Shown: positions 1-13,571 of the stretch, piece by piece
Position numbering within the stretch: the first letter of the stretch is position 1
How the letters are laid out: every line of letters starts with the position of its first letter
The notes under the pieces: generated by a model
Told to the model about the DNA's origin: nothing
The model's input: the letters and a program-made list of their open reading frames with translations, nothing else
Database searches by the model: none
DNA from: Carnegiea gigantea
Taxonomy: Eukaryota > Streptophyta > Magnoliopsida > Caryophyllales > Cactaceae
Reading direction: 5' to 3'
Assembly: GCA_029747015.1 (NCBI GenBank)
Contig: JAKOGI010000054.1
Location: 1,005,001-1,069,000, forward strand
DNA: 64,000 nt
Translations under genes and position numbers: made by a program

Positions 1-1250
1 ATTAGCTGAAATATACATAAGCAAGTTTTAATTACTAAAAACAGCCCGATTAATTATCTTACTTGTACTAACTAATCGCCCAAACTTACAGCTGAAAGTG
101 CAACCTAAACCGACCACGTCAGACATATCAAATGCAGAAAACCCAGTAAACGTAACAAAGACAATCCAAAAGTGCCAATGAGGTCTTAGAGTCTTAGTCT
201 ATTAATTAAGACTAAGTTTTTGGGTGAATTATATCTCAAGTTTGACCCCTCCATTATATTGAAACTGTATCGTAATTGCATCTAAACTAAAAAATTAAAA
301 AGATAAAAAAAGACAACCCTTAAACTGTACGCCAAGGATAAATTAGCGACAAGCCGATAAGCCCTTTAGCAGCCATTGAAATAGCATGTTCACGGCTTGC
401 CTACAGTCAGAAAGACCAACACCCTTCCTATATTGTTTTCCAAAAGCTTTTTGCTAGACCTAGCATATGCATTGCTTCATCAGGTCAAATTCAATTGGAT
501 CATATTTAAGGTTAATGATATTTTGGCTCGAATTCAAATCGATGTTGGTAAGTTGATGTTTCTTCCATTAAGTTTTTTCATGCAAAAAGAAGTAGCCTTG
601 TGGGAAATTTTGGACCTGATTTCGCTTGGTTTGTGTCAATTCGAATTTCAGATCCACTAGCAAATGACCCTATTTCAAGTGTAAAGTCAGATGTGGGTAT
701 GGTTCTTTTAATTCGAGTTTTCGGATCTCTGATCACTTTTATCATTCAACCTTTTGCACGCTAAAATTTTTGAAATGCCCGTAGTTTGGAAGTGGTTGTA
801 GAAGTAAATTGGTTTCTAGGAGATCGTTGAGAGACGTGGTAAAATACACAAATTTTTGGGTGAAACTGTATCATGTAGAAGGAGACTAACTCCTTCAGAA
901 TGTGACTATTTAAACATCTTAAGATGACTAATAATATCTATTAGGACGACTTCTTTAACTTGAGAATAACTAATAATTCATCAAATAGTGATTAATCAAA
1001 GTCTACGCTACATAAATTATTAATCTATATTAGCTTCCTTAAGCTTACAATGTATTTTATAAATATATTTTGATTATGAGATTGAGATGCTATACTTATC
1101 ACCTGTCCAGATTTGCTTAAAAATGATATTATCTTGTGATATAACTTTTTGAAAAAGATTGTGCTGCAAAATAAGCAAACTTTTGGATGATTTCCTCAGC
1201 AAGATCCTCTGCTAAAATTAAGGAAACTAGCCTTTGAAGATCAAAAGGAA
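1..1250. other. AT-rich intergenic DNA, no gene recognised
   Basis: No long open frame or transposon terminus is convincing here. An 87-codon open stretch at 397-660 has no start context or recognisable domain and looks fortuitous. The right-hand part probably runs into the Copia LTR described next, whose left end I could not place. Confidence 0.5.
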
Positions 1251-1819
1251 ATCGTTGAGCAAAACACTGTAACTCAAGGGCCTAAAATGCCAGGTTCAAG
1301 GCCTTGAAATCGACATGGAGAATTGTTTTTCCATAATTGGTGCAACGGTCACTGGCCATTTTTTTCTCCAACCTCTTCAACATCTTTTGGTTATAAAAAG
1401 GAGAGGAATTAGTAGCTGGAAGTTATAGAGAAGAGCAAGCACAAATATCAATATTCACAAGCATACATTGAGCCTTAATTTGTTATTCACTCAACTTACT
1501 TGTATTGCTCAAGTTGTAACTGGGTGGGATTATAGAGTTGAAGGATAAACTCTACTAAGTCTAGTTGAAGGGTTCAACTTGTGACTTGGAACTTAGAATA
1601 AGGTGTACTCTAGAGTTGTGTAATCCTTCCTAATAAAATTGGGTTAATTCTAAAGTTAGAGAACTCTAGGCGGGGACTAAGCCAGGTTGAGGGTAACCTT
1701 ATTAAAAAGTTCTTGTGTTTTGTCCACATTTATTTTTCTGCATTTGATTAATTTGTGATATTGATCATTACCCTATTAACCCTCTCTAGGGTGATTTAAC
1801 TAACTAAATCGGGGCAACA
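1250..1819 (+). repeat. Copia-type 5' LTR (right end; left end not located)
   Basis: A TATA box (TATAAAAAG, 1392-1400) sits about 420 bases upstream of a terminus ending in CA at 1819. Two bases later comes a tRNA-iMet-type primer site. This order of promoter, transcribed leader, CA end and PBS is that of a 5' LTR. No partner LTR was found downstream, so the element is truncated. The left limit given is approximate. Confidence 0.6.
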
Positions 1820-1821
1820 AT

Positions 1822-1833
1822 TGGTATTAGAGC
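1822..1833 (+). other. Primer binding site, initiator tRNA-Met type
   Basis: TGGTATTAGAGC matches the usual plant Copia primer site TGGTATCAGAGC with one change. It lies 2 bases after the LTR end, the normal spacing for Ty1/copia. Confidence 0.75.
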
Positions 1834-1877
1834 TAGTGTTATTTTTTTAAGACTTAACCGTCTAATAATTCAATCCT

Positions 1878-2175
1878 ATGGCTAGTTATGATTTGACTCT
1901 GATTGCCCTTCGCTTTTTAAAGGTACTAATTATTTTTTGTAGCAAGAAACAATACAACTTTATATCAAGTACAAGGGTATCGATCTTTGGGAGATAATGA
2001 TGAAATGTTCAATATTTATTGAAAAATCGAAGATGAATATACTAAAGATGACTACAAGTGGATATCTAAAAATTTTTACACATTTTATATTATGCTCTTA
2101 CTATTGATATTTATGAGTTTATCTCACATTGTGATAGTGCCAAAGAGATTTGGGACACTCTTTATAATTTACTAG
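1878..2175 (+). pseudogene. Broken Copia gag (UBN2-type) fragment
   Basis: From the ATG at 1878 the translation follows the start of plant Copia gag: a short leader, a 'lkGtNY..W' block, a 'GIDLWEI' block and then an 'AKEIWDTL'-like block near 2140-2165. These are recognisable only by switching frames around internal stops (for example after the NYFW stretch near 1938). The homology ends near 2175, and no protease, integrase or RT follows. The match is to the gag-polypeptide family of Copia elements. The function is lost. Confidence 0.65.
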
Positions 2176-5600
<3,425 letters not shown>

Positions 5601-6700
5601 TGTTAGACGATAATTTATCATATTTTATATGCCTCTTTCATCTAATTTTTTGCTCGTATAATAATTTAATCATTAGGATTTGTACTTGTTTTATTTACTT
5701 TTGTAAGTAATAAACTTCAATCGAACAAACGTCGCGAAAAGGAGTGAAGACGGACGAGAAAAGTAAAAGACAGCAAGAAAGGACGACAGGGTGGCCGTGC
5801 CACTGTGCCAGAAAATTGGCACGTTGTGACCGTCCCACCCCAGTATAGGGTGGCCGTGCTACCCCTCCCATGCGCTCACTCGCTTAATTTCCTATTTAAA
5901 GCCCCTTCGGGCATTTTTGTTCGGATCTCCCCGGCTCTCTTTTTACGACTTTTTGGGAGTTCTTAGTTTAGGTTTAGCCAATAAAAACCTCCTTTGGGGG
6001 AATTAGATTAGAAAGATTAGAATTTGTCTTCATTGCTTGGATTCAAACTTGCAGATTCCCAAAGTTCATTGAATCAACATAAATTTTCTCTTCTCTTTCT
6101 CTCTTTATTTTTGTATGTTTTGTTCTTGTTTTGATTATGTTTGATTTTTAGTTTTTGTTGTTAATTCATGCTTTTTAGTTTGCTAGATCTTGTTATTGCT
6201 TTAATTTCTTTGCTAGTTCATGTTTGTGCTTATGTTTGTGTGTTTAGTTGTAATTAGGTTTAATTGTGCTTGTCATGCTTAGTTGTTAGTTTGTGTTCAT
6301 TTGGATGGTGATTAGCCTCTTGTTGGCTAATTGATCTTGTTGAGGCCTTTACCCATCTTATTTATGCTTGAATTTAGAGTTTTCTTTCACACCCGCCAAA
6401 TGTTCGATGAAATGGTTAAAAGAGCTTTCATCAGTGTTTTGGGGCATTCGACTTATACTGAGAGATAAAGTTGATTGCCTAGTGTAGGTAGAGAGAATAG
6501 CTCCGAGTTTGAAAATTCAAACGCATGCAAAACCCAAACCCCTTAAGACCCATTAGTAATTTTTAAATTCTTTTTCAATGTAGAAATTGGCTAAAACATA
6601 AGTTCAAGTAACTAAAATCTTTTGAGTTCAGCTACCTTGTCATGACACTTACAGTCACTACCTTGTATTCTCAATCTCTCTGTTATCCTCACTTGCTTAG
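5601..6700 (+). repeat. Truncated Tat/Athila-type LTR, plus orientation
   Basis: It starts TGTTAGACGATAATTT, the same terminus as the opposite-strand LTRs of the N3 element. It shares their U3 order: a GTGCC/GGCACG-rich block (5790-5870), the TATA-like CTATTTAAAG (about 5891) and the conserved TTCGATGAAATG island (6403-6414). Its 3' half diverges from N3 and there is no LTR end, because N3 begins at 6701. No PPT precedes it, which fits a 5' or solo LTR. Confidence 0.7.
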
Positions 6701-8064
6701 TGATGGGAAGAATTCGAGTTTTAAATTTATAACCCCCAAGTGCAAGGTTTATCGTCGAGTACTCGGGGTGTCGTCCACTGGGAGTTGAGTTTCAAGTACT
6801 AGGATTCGTTTAAGTGGTTCAAGCTACGCTAACTGAAAGGGAAGGAGGGTAAACTAACCTATGCTAACAAACATAGAAAAAGCGACTTGGAGTTGTGATT
6901 TAACCAATGGACGAACCAACTAATTCAGACGAGTCCTAACCTACCCAAACTACGTTATGAACGAGAGATAGTCGGTTGCACCATTGAAGACCACCCAAGC
7001 CTCCTCTTAAGGGTCATGAGCTAGTCTAATTAGCCTAACTACCTATTTTCATGGGGTTAGCCCAATTAGACCACAAAATTAGCAACCCCTGGACCTAGCT
7101 CGAATCGGATAATATTTTCATGTGTCGAACTCTGCTATTCCCTCTCCCACACTAGCTAATTGACCTCACCTCTTAGCATAAGTCAATCGCCCAAAAATAT
7201 TAATGAAAGCTCTTTCAAGCATTTCATCGAACACTTGACGGGCGTGAGAGAAAACTCTAAGTTCTAGACATAGATTGGGTATAGTTAGGCCTAATACAAG
7301 ACTAATTAGCCACCAAGAGGCTAATCACAATTCAAGCCTACCAAAATTACAACTAATTAACCATAAAACATAAAAAACCTCAATTTAAACCTAAACTAGC
7401 AAACTACTCAAAGAGCACGAACTAGAGAAATTAATCTCATCTAACATGGATCAATACAAGTCATAAACATAAAATCATAATAAAAACTAAACATTTAAGC
7501 TAAATATAATCTAAACTATCAAGATTAAACAAAAAGGAAACAAAAACAAACATGAAATAAGAAGAGAGAGATGAGAGAGAAAACTTATGGATTGCTTGGA
7601 TTAACTTGAATGAACAACGCTTGAATTCCAAAAACAATCCAACAAATCCTAATCTACTTACTTTATTTCCTCCTAATGAGGTTTTTGAAGCTAAACCTAA
7701 GCTAAACTAACCAAAAACGCTGAAGGAGGCTTTAAATAGCATCGCGAGACCGAACGACGGCCTGGGGGGCATGACCGTGCCACATGGCACGGCCCCAGCG
7801 TGCCAAGATGGCACGGCTATGCCACGTGGCATGGCCCCACCATGCCATTTTTCTGGCGCGGTGGTTCGGCCCCCCTGAACACCCTTTCTTGCCTGCTTTC
7901 GCTGTTTTTGCCTATCTTCGCTCCTTTTCGCAACGTTTGCTTGATTTGAAGTTTATTAGCTACAAAAGCAAATAAAACAAGTAAAAACTCTAAAAATTAT
8001 ATTATTATACAAACTAAAATTAGGTAAAAGGGGCATACAAAATATGATAAATTATCGTCTAATA
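6701..8064 (-). repeat. N3 3' LTR
   Basis: On the plus strand it runs from TGATGGGAAGAATTCG to ...TCGTCTAATA and is about 1364 bp. It aligns with 11043-12567. Reading the minus strand, it has a GGCACG/CGTGCC-rich block (complement of about 7765-7850), then a TATA-like CTATTTAAAG and then the TTCGATGAAATG-type island (complement of about 7219-7232). It carries one copy of the 135-bp segment that is duplicated in the 5' LTR. Confidence 0.85.
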
Positions 8065-8105
8065 AATACCCCCACACCTATTTTTTGCACGTCCTCGAGC
8101 AAAAC
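8065..8105 (-). other. N3 polypurine tract and upstream conserved box
   Basis: On the minus strand this reads CTCGAGGACGTGC followed by an A-rich stretch and AGGTGTGGGGG, immediately before the 3' LTR. That is the Athila/Tat arrangement for plus-strand priming. Confidence 0.75.
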
Positions 8106-9712
8106 AAAATAAAAACTAACCTAGGAACCTAACTCACTGTCGTAGGAATCACGGTTGCATTTAGCATATGTAATAAGCCCTTTAAATCCCTTGGTTCCCC
8201 CAAGTGGACGAGTGAGGTCTCGTGAGGGTTTGCAGAAGATATACCCACAAAATCTCAAAAAGGAAAACAATGAAAAGAGAAACAAAAATCGAAAAATAAA
8301 AATGACGAAACACAAAATATACATCGGGATAAACTGTACATAATCGGATCAATCAACACCCCATAGCAACTCAAGTATCAGTCTATACACAAGCATTATA
8401 TGCATTTCAGGACACATCATCCCAAAGAATGGCATCCAAATATCAGTTTTTCACCCCACAATGCATGAAAACATTGAATCCATTCTGGTGTCTGGTGTGT
8501 AAGTGTATCATCATCCAAAGACTTTGGCTTACCAAAATCAAACTCAATCCCACTTAACTGACATAAGCTACCTTATTGATTTGCTAGCATAGAAAACAAG
8601 CTTCCCCAGTGGCAGTATTACCTCAAAGGGTAGCATCCACTAGCACATGCCTCAAAGGGTACTTCTCATTCCAAACTCTTTTCTTCCCCCTTTTTTCTTT
8701 TTCTTCTTCTTTGTCATTCCAAACTCTTGCCATGCCTCAAAGGGATACACCCAGTAGCGCTTGAGTTTGTTTTTGTTTTTGTTTTTGTTTTTGGAAAAGG
8801 GATGCAAGCACATATAAAGGTAACTGTGCAGTAGACAAGTGGGAGAGTCGATCATGGAAGACTAAGAATGTAAGATAATGATAATACATAAATCAGGACT
8901 AGATTGCAAAATTACAATGGACTGTTGGTTTTAGAACTGAGGCCTAAAATGACAAACCTGGGACGACTATCTATCATGCATATTATATTTACATACGAGT
9001 TAATAGCCAAGATACCGGAGATCAAAGCTGATCAAAATAGTACAAAACTCCCCTTAATTCAAAAAAAGGAAAAATTATACAAAGAAGAGAAAAAATGAAA
9101 AATTTACACAAAAATAAATGAAAAATTTTCACAAAAATAAGAATAAAACGGTAGATCACCCCACCCCCATACCTAAATCTTGCAATGTCCTCATTGGGAG
9201 CTGAGAGTCATCACCAACCACAAAATACACAAAAACAAAGAAAACAAAATCACACAAGAATCACAAAATAAAATAAACAACACACAAGAACACTAAACCT
9301 TCACACATATACAAGCTAACACACTCTCCCAAAAACACTCACCAAATCAAAAACAACACCACACATATATACAAAACTAACCACCAAAAATAAAGGTATA
9401 CCAATCTATCAATACTACTAATCACAACACACAAATATCCATAAAAACACAAAAATAGTGATCATAGCCATCAATGGCTCAATAACATCCCAAATTTCTC
9501 CTCAAGATGACCACCACAAAAGTACAATCCTAATATCCACAACTAAATAAAAACAAAAAGAGAGAAAAAAAAAAAAGAAGGGGGGGAAGAGTAAGAACGA
9601 TTATACCAGATCGCGTACTGAATGTATCCGAACTATGCCACAAGGGCGCAGGGAGCATCAGCCACTCCTTATCTCTCAAGATGCGAGTCGGCAACTCAGA
9701 TGCGATCAATGC
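8106..9712 (-). other. N3 3' noncoding region
   Basis: No long open frame on the minus strand. It contains a pyrimidine-rich stretch near 8680-8715 and a (GTTTTT)n run at about 8768-8793. The internal purine tract is annotated separately. Confidence 0.6.
9158..9195 (-). other. Internal (second) polypurine tract of N3
   Basis: On the minus strand: AATGAGGACATTGCAAG, a short spacer, then GGTATGGGGGTGGGG. It resembles the PPT region beside the LTR and lies between the end of the ORF and the 3' noncoding region. Equivalent motifs occur in A1, N1 and N2. Confidence 0.6.
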
Positions 9713-10828
9713 TCATAAGAGCTTGTTGTGCACTGCTGCATGCACCTTAGAATGGTGTGAATAAGAGAACACTAGTAAGAATGGAGCAAACAAAGTTAGT
9801 GCCCTCGTAAACTCATCAAATGCCATAGAAAAATCAAAATCATGATCAAAGAAAGTACTCCACATGATTTTCTCAAGCACGTCCTCTACGTATGTGCAAT
9901 ATGGATTAACTAAGGGGTGAAACCCACTAATATCACCTAGGGACTCATAAAATGCATGACAAAGAGAGGGGTTAGTGGGAAGTAAAGGGGATGAAATGGG
10001 GGTCAAGTAAAGTGGCTTGGTGTAAGTGGGATCAATATGCTTAATGCTAGGAGCGGTACTAACCCTCACATCATCACTATACAACTCCTCAGAAGAAGGC
10101 TCTAACAGTGCAATATCGCCCGACCAATCAAGCAAATCATCCTTAACAAAACTATCGCCACCCCTAGGAGGCTCACCCATCTCTAACCCCATGCACTGAG
10201 CTAAAGGGAGGAGAGAAGAAAGTAAGCGCAAGGTACCCTCAACAGTGTCTCTAGGTGTGCAAGGTAAGGATGTAGCGACAAGTGATGAAGGAGTCAAGGG
10301 AGGGTCAAACGCTTCCCCAAGGTCTATGGAAGATGTAACATTAATAAAAGTTGACTCTAGGGGAAGGGAAGACCCATAATCATCATAGAGACTGATCTCA
10401 AGTCTAGGAGAAGATGGACTAGGGTCGGTCTCATACAATAGGCCATTCCCCCTTATCTTACCAATAAAACTCTGAAGTTGGTCATTCATTATCCCTATCA
10501 TGGCATCAAGCTTAGCATAACATTCATCGGAGATGTCATAATAAGGACAATAATTCGTATTATGGTCAAAAGATGAACAATACGAGCACACAGGAGGAGA
10601 ATAAGTATGAAAATCATAAGAAGTGGGGGAAGGGCACTCAAAAGACTCACTAGCAATCTCATGGTGCCTCTGATACCAGGCCGAAGACTCAAATAAGTCC
10701 CACATACCATCAACATCTAAGGAACACAAACCACCATAACAGATGGACTCAAGGGTGGCTTGGGTCTCATGTGTTATCCCCTCAAGTACAACATCGCATA
10801 CTTCCCAATTTTCATACTTAAAAAGCAC
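9713..10828 (-). CDS. Gag-like protein with CCHC zinc knuckle (N3)
   Basis: An uninterrupted 371-codon frame and the only ORF of N3. Residues 81-94 form a CCHC knuckle with spacing C-x2-C-x4-H-x4-C (C81, C84, H89, C94), the RNA-binding signature of retroelement nucleocapsids. A predicted helical stretch (about 100-125) follows. The remainder is acidic and rich in Ser, Pro and Leu, with no aspartic-protease DTGA/DLGA motif and no RT or integrase blocks. As I recall, similar proteins occur as 'hypothetical proteins' in many eudicot genomes, always repetitive. The first ATG sits about 190 bases after the PBS, as expected for gag. The likely role is packaging of N3 RNA, which I infer from the knuckle and position. 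A domesticated function cannot be excluded but nothing here shows one. Confidence 0.75.
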   Translation of the reverse strand: MLFKYENWEVCDVVLEGITHETQATLESICYGGLCSLDVDGMWDLFESSAWYQRHHEIASESFECPSPTSYDFHTYSPPVCSYCSSFDHNTNYCPYYDISDECYAKLDAMIGIMNDQLQSFIGKIRGNGLLYETDPSPSSPRLEISLYDDYGSSLPLESTFINVTSSIDLGEAFDPPLTPSSLVATSLPCTPRDTVEGTLRLLSSLLPLAQCMGLEMGEPPRGGDSFVKDDLLDWSGDIALLEPSSEELYSDDVRVSTAPSIKHIDPTYTKPLYLTPISSPLLPTNPSLCHAFYESLGDISGFHPLVNPYCTYVEDVLEKIMWSTFFDHDFDFSMAFDEFTRALTLFAPFLLVFSYSHHSKVHAAVHNKLL

Positions 10829-11018
10829 ATATTACGAATGATAATCATTCAATCGAGACAAATATTGCCAAAAAGGTTCATGCTCAAATTGAGGTTAATG
10901 GAAAATGGCCATTTTGGTTTTTTTAAAATTGTTGATTTTTAAATATTTTTGAATTTTTTTTTAAAAAAGCGCATAGCCTCGAATGCTCAAATAAACCCCG
11001 ATATTGAAAAACGCCAAC

Positions 11019-11036
11019 CCCCCGGCAACGGTGCCA
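11019..11036 (-). other. N3 primer binding site, tRNA-Asp type
   Basis: The minus strand reads TGGCACCGTTGCCGGGGG, which differs at two positions from the tRNA-Asp complement TGGCGCCGTTGCCGGGGA seen intact at 57171. It lies 6 bases from the 5' LTR. Confidence 0.85.
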
Positions 11037-11275
11037 AAAACTTGATGGGAAGAATTCGAGTTTTAAATTTATAACCCCAAGTGCAAGGTTTATCGTCGAA
11101 TACTTGGAGTGTCGTCCACTGGGAGTTGAGTTTCAAGTACCGAGATTCGTTTAAGTGGTTCAAGCTAGGCTAACCAAAAGGGAAGGAGGGCAAACAAACC
11201 TACGCTAACAAACATAGAAAAAACGAATTGGAGTTGTGATTTGACTAATGGACGAACCAACTAATTGAGAGGAGT

Positions 11276-11545
11276 CATAACCTATCCAAACTACATTATG
11301 AATGACAGATGGTCGGTTGCACCATCGAAGACCATCCAACCCTCTTTCAAGGGTCATGAGCTAGTCTAATTAGCCTAACCATCTATTTTCATGAGATTAG
11401 CGCAATTAGACATAACCTATCCAAACTACATTATGAATGATAGATGGTCGGTTGCACCATTGAAGACCATCCAACCCTCTTTCAAGGGTCATGAGCTAGT
11501 CTAATTAGCCTAACCATCTATTTTCATGAGATTAGCGCAATTAGA
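11276..11545. repeat. 135-bp tandem duplication within N3 5' LTR
   Basis: Two near-identical 135-bp units, both starting CATAACCTATCC and ending GCGCAATTAGA. The 3' LTR has a single copy, so the duplication happened after insertion. Confidence 0.93.
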
Positions 11546-12020
11546 CCATAAAATTAGCAAACCCCGGACCTAGCTTGAATCGGATACTATTTTGATATCG
11601 CGAACTCGGCTATTCCCTCTCCCACACTAGCTAATTGACCTCACCTCTCAGCATAACTTAATCGCCCAAAAATATGGATGAAAGCTCTTTCAAGCATTTC
11701 ATCGAACACTTGGCGGGCGTGAGAGAAAACTCTAAGTTCTAGGCATTGATTGGGTATAGTTAGACCTAATACAAGACTAATTAGCCATCAAGACGCTAAT
11801 CACAATTCAAGCCTACCAAAATTACAACTAATTAACCATAAAACATAAAAAACCTCAATTTAAACCTAAACTAGCAAACTACTCAAAGAGCACGAACTAG
11901 AGAAATTAATCTAATCTAACATGGATCAATACAAGTCATAAACATAAAATCATAATAAAAGCTAAACATTTAAGCTAAATATAATCTAAACTATTAAGAT
12001 TAAACAAAAAGAAAACAAAA

Positions 12021-12098
12021 ACAAACATGAAAGAAGAAGAGAGAGATGAGAGAGAAAAAACAAACATGAAAGAAGAAGAGAGAGATGAGAGAGAAAAC
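12021..12098. repeat. 39-bp tandem duplication within N3 5' LTR
   Basis: Two copies of a unit beginning ACAAACATGAAAG and rich in GA. The 3' LTR has one copy. Confidence 0.93.
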
Positions 12099-12567
12099 TT
12101 AAGGATTGCTTGGATTAACTTGAATGAACAATACTTGAATTCCAAAAACAACCCAACAAATCCTAATCTACTTACTTTATTTCCTCCTAATGAGGTTTTT
12201 GAAGCTAAACCAACCTAGAAAATCGCATCGAAGAGAACCCCCGAGCGACCCCCAGAATAAAACGCTGAAGGAGGCTTTAAATAGAATCACGAGACCAAAC
12301 GACGGCCTCGGGGGCATGACTGTGCCACATGGCAAGGCCCCACCGTGCCATTTTTCTGGCGCGGTGGTTCGGCCCCCCCGAACACCCTTTCTTGCCTGCT
12401 TTCGCTGTTTTTGCCTATCCTCGCTCCTTTTCGCGACGTTTACTTGATTTGAAGTTTATTACCTACAAAAGCAAATAAAACAAGTAAAAACTCTAACATT
12501 TATATTATTATACGAACTAAAATTAGGTAAAAGGGGCACGTAAAATACAATAAATTATCGCTTAACA

Positions 12568-13571
12568 TTTCGTCTCTTAATCTTGCAGATACACTTGATC
12601 CAAATCTCTTACTTTGAAGGAACATTGTTTTCTATATCACATGTCATATCTTTTAAATCCAATTCTTTATCGTTAGAAGGTGAGAATTCATATTGGGATG
12701 TGGAAAGAAATAAAAAATTCATTGCAAAAATTCTTTATTTTTGAAAAATGGATGGAACTAGCTAAGGATCTGTGGACATTGCTCCTATTGCCAAACTCCT
12801 TCACCCAGCAATGTCCCGTTGGGTCTTGAGGATTCCTCCTATCACCGGTTCCATCCCAAAAAGAAAAGAGGTGATCTATCCACCCGAAACCAGACTCCTT
12901 CACTAGCAATGTCCAAGAGGAATCCTCAAGACAAGAAACTATTGATTCTAAAGGATTTTCTTTCTTTCAGAAGAAAGGCTTGAGAAAACCACTTTGAAGG
13001 GCTCATAGAATCATTCTTCCCTCTTCTTGCATCTAACTTCAAGTTACTACTAGAAAATTGTAAGATTATCATGATGCCCCTTTTTCTAAATTTGAGTCTA
13101 TCAAGGCTAAAAAGGCCTTTTATAGGTCCAACTTCAGGAATCTCATGAGGTTTGAAGGAAAGTTCATGCTAAAAATGAGGTTTTGAAGGAGAAGTTGAAG
13201 AGCGAGTAAGAGACCATTTATTTCTATAAGGAAGATGTGACTAAGACCATGGCCAGCCAGTTCCCCAACCTCCTGAAGCAAGCAGAGGCTGAGGCAATTG
13301 TATAAAAGTTTAAGAGGAGGATCACTTATTAAATAGCCTTTTATATAAAAAAATTTGTATGATGATTATTATTCTTTAAATAAAGTTTTACGAGTTTAAG
13401 TATTGTATGTCTTCCTTAACAAAATCTTGGTTCATCACAAGCCTTAATTCACCCTTATAGAATTTCTGTTGTTAATTCCTTTATTGAATTTCATGACCTG
13501 GTCTTAGGGCTCTTATTCCTTATAGGTCTTAATTCAGCCTTCTGAAATTTGATAACAATTCCTTAACTAAA
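12568..13571. other. Flank between N3 and the large LTR element
   Basis: No clear gene. The repeated phrase ACTCCTTCAC...AGCAATGTCC occurs at about 12797 and 12895. On the plus strand, 13225-13310 can be read as a short helical, Lys/Glu-rich peptide with stops, reminiscent of accessory ORFs of plant retroelements. I cannot assign it. Some of this may be the continuation of the Tat-like remnant seen at 28420-32060. Confidence 0.35.

Larger units (their letters stand above)
6701..12567 (-). mobile_element. Non-autonomous Tat/Athila-type LTR retrotransposon 'N3'
   Basis: On the minus strand the order is 5' LTR (11043-12567), PBS (11019-11036), a single gag-like ORF (9713-10828), an internal purine tract (9158-9195), 3' noncoding DNA, PPT (from 8065) and 3' LTR (6701-8064). 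Total length is about 5.9 kb. No protease, RT, RNase H or integrase can be found, so it needs proteins from elsewhere. The LTRs differ by many substitutions and indels, so the insertion is old. The flanks (CTTAG left, TTTCG right) do not form a target duplication, which suggests later rearrangement. Confidence 0.85.
11043..12567 (-). repeat. N3 5' LTR
   Basis: About 1525 bp on the plus strand, from TGATGGGAAGAATTCG to ...CGCTTAACA. It is longer than the 3' LTR mainly because of a 135-bp tandem duplication (11276-11410, 11411-11545) and a 39-bp tandem duplication (12021-12059, 12060-12098). It also lacks part of the GTGCC-rich block present in the 3' copy. Confidence 0.85.

Noticed and set aside
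12027..12218. Open frame with a repeated KEEERDERE motif
   Set aside because: It is created by the 39-bp duplication inside an LTR and runs on the strand opposite to the element.
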